Source of the DNA: CAYYMH01 sp964472785
GTDB lineage: Bacteria > Zhuqueibacterota > Zhuqueibacteria > Thermofontimicrobiales > Thermofontimicrobiaceae
Assembly: GCA_964472785.1 (NCBI GenBank)
Contig: CAYYMH010000033.1
Span: 1-44,151, forward strand
DNA: 44,151 nucleotides
Reading direction: 5' to 3'
Within the stretch, counting starts at the first letter, position 1, and each line of letters starts with the position of its first letter. This document shows positions 43,722 through 44,151 of this stretch, piece by piece. The notes beneath the pieces are model-generated. The model was given only the letters and a program-made list of their open reading frames with translations. It did no database searches and was not told the DNA's origin. A program made the translations under genes and the position numbers.

Positions 43722-43957
43722 TTCCCAACCCTTTCATCTTCTTGATTCATAAGTTGCACGTATTTCTGCTTAATTCTAACACAAAGATTGTACCAGTTTT
43801 GATGAATATAGAGGAAATAGCAGTTGAAATCTAAATATTTTAAATATCTTTTTGTTGTTGATATTTATAGACTTATGTTTATAAGTACATAGTCAGTTCT
43901 GTTCAAAATTGTCCGGGATAAAAGGTGGGTTTTGTTTTGATTTCAAATTAATAATAA
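43722..43957. other. Non-coding AT-rich stretch
   Basis: Nothing recognisable beyond the possible promoter region of the DUF4347 gene; stop codons interrupt all frames and no repeat seen elsewhere in the window is present. Confidence 0.4.
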
Positions 43958-44125
43958 ATCAGTTGGCTCTTATTTCAAAATGAAAAATCTTTACTTGATG
44001 CTGATCGATTCACGGCAGATAGATTGATCGGCAATAAATGGTTCAAGGAAAATGATAACATTGCGGTCATTGAGAAGTTGATTGATTTCTGTGAAAATCT
44101 AACCCAACTTCGACACTTGTGTTAG
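43958..44125 (+). pseudogene. Unidentified coding remnant at the right edge
   Basis: A 55-codon frame with no start codon in a plausible place, closed by TAG at 44123-44125. Its translation is protein-like (SLLDADRFTADRLIGNKW, then IAVIEKLIDFCENLTQLRHL) with helix-forming, mixed composition unlike the intergenic noise around it. It may be the C-terminal piece of a lost gene; the family is not recognised. Confidence 0.35.
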
Positions 44126-44151
44126 TTAAGTTTAATATTTTCAATAAAACT

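Overview
The window looks like a chromosomal piece of an FCB-group bacterium, most likely Calditrichota/KSB1-like. The pointers are a type IX secretion (Por) sorting-domain remnant with the PNPFNPTT signature, a carboxypeptidase-regulatory-domain TonB-dependent receptor paired with a PorV/UPF0164 protein, several PQQ-like repeat lipoproteins, and purine-rich Shine-Dalgarno sites (GAGGAGG) that Bacteroidota usually lack. The lineage is an inference from gene content; no rRNA, tRNA or complete mobile element was recognised.

Layout. 1-2.2 kb: two tandem PQQ-repeat paralogues and a decayed T9SS sorting domain. 2.3-6.0 kb: TonB receptor plus PorV-like protein, visibly more GC-rich. 6.5-10.4 kb: acryloyl-CoA-reductase-like oxidoreductase, a secreted transglutaminase-like/TPR protein, and gcvPB without its partners. 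10.4-16.8 kb: two-component cluster (GGDEF response regulator, HAMP-PAS histidine kinase, receiver-PAS-PAS-kinase hybrid, NtrC-type activator). 17.4-23.9 kb: receiver-PATAN regulator, ParA ATPase, lytic transglycosylase, a protein with two His-less HPt-like domains, and an archaeal-type FtsZ with an HPt-like C-terminal domain. 24.0-31.1 kb: an acidic Trp-rich protein and glycolate-oxidase-type genes (glcD, glcE, glcF, plus a second glcD-like gene), with a small barrel protein between them. 31.2-32.7 kb: guaB. 33.2-38.0 kb: outer-membrane protein, glycoside hydrolase pseudogene, VapBC-type pair, LysE-family exporter, phosphodiester glycosidase, small secreted protein. 38.4-43.7 kb: PAS-SpoIIE phosphatase, SH3 membrane protein, second NtrC-type regulator, stand-alone DUF4347 protein.

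The most interesting part is 17.3-23.9 kb. The FtsZ-like GTPase has the diagnostic residues of archaeal rather than bacterial FtsZ, lacks the FtsA/ZipA-binding tail, and carries a C-terminal region that aligns without gaps to the CheA/HPt phosphotransfer helix, with a His at the phospho-acceptor position. The gene directly upstream has two domains of the same kind with Tyr and Phe at that position. Together with ParA, a murein hydrolase, a receiver-PATAN regulator, two sigma-54 promoter matches and an NtrC-type activator, this suggests a signal-controlled positioning or envelope-remodelling filament system. The parts are read from sequence; the joint function is inference.

Intergenic space is rich in small repeats: a dispersed family with gccacggattaacacgg-like and ccacagagac-like ends (six sites), a roughly 50-nt-periodic hairpin array at 40.56-40.73 kb, and a nested inverted-repeat element at 33.08-33.18 kb.
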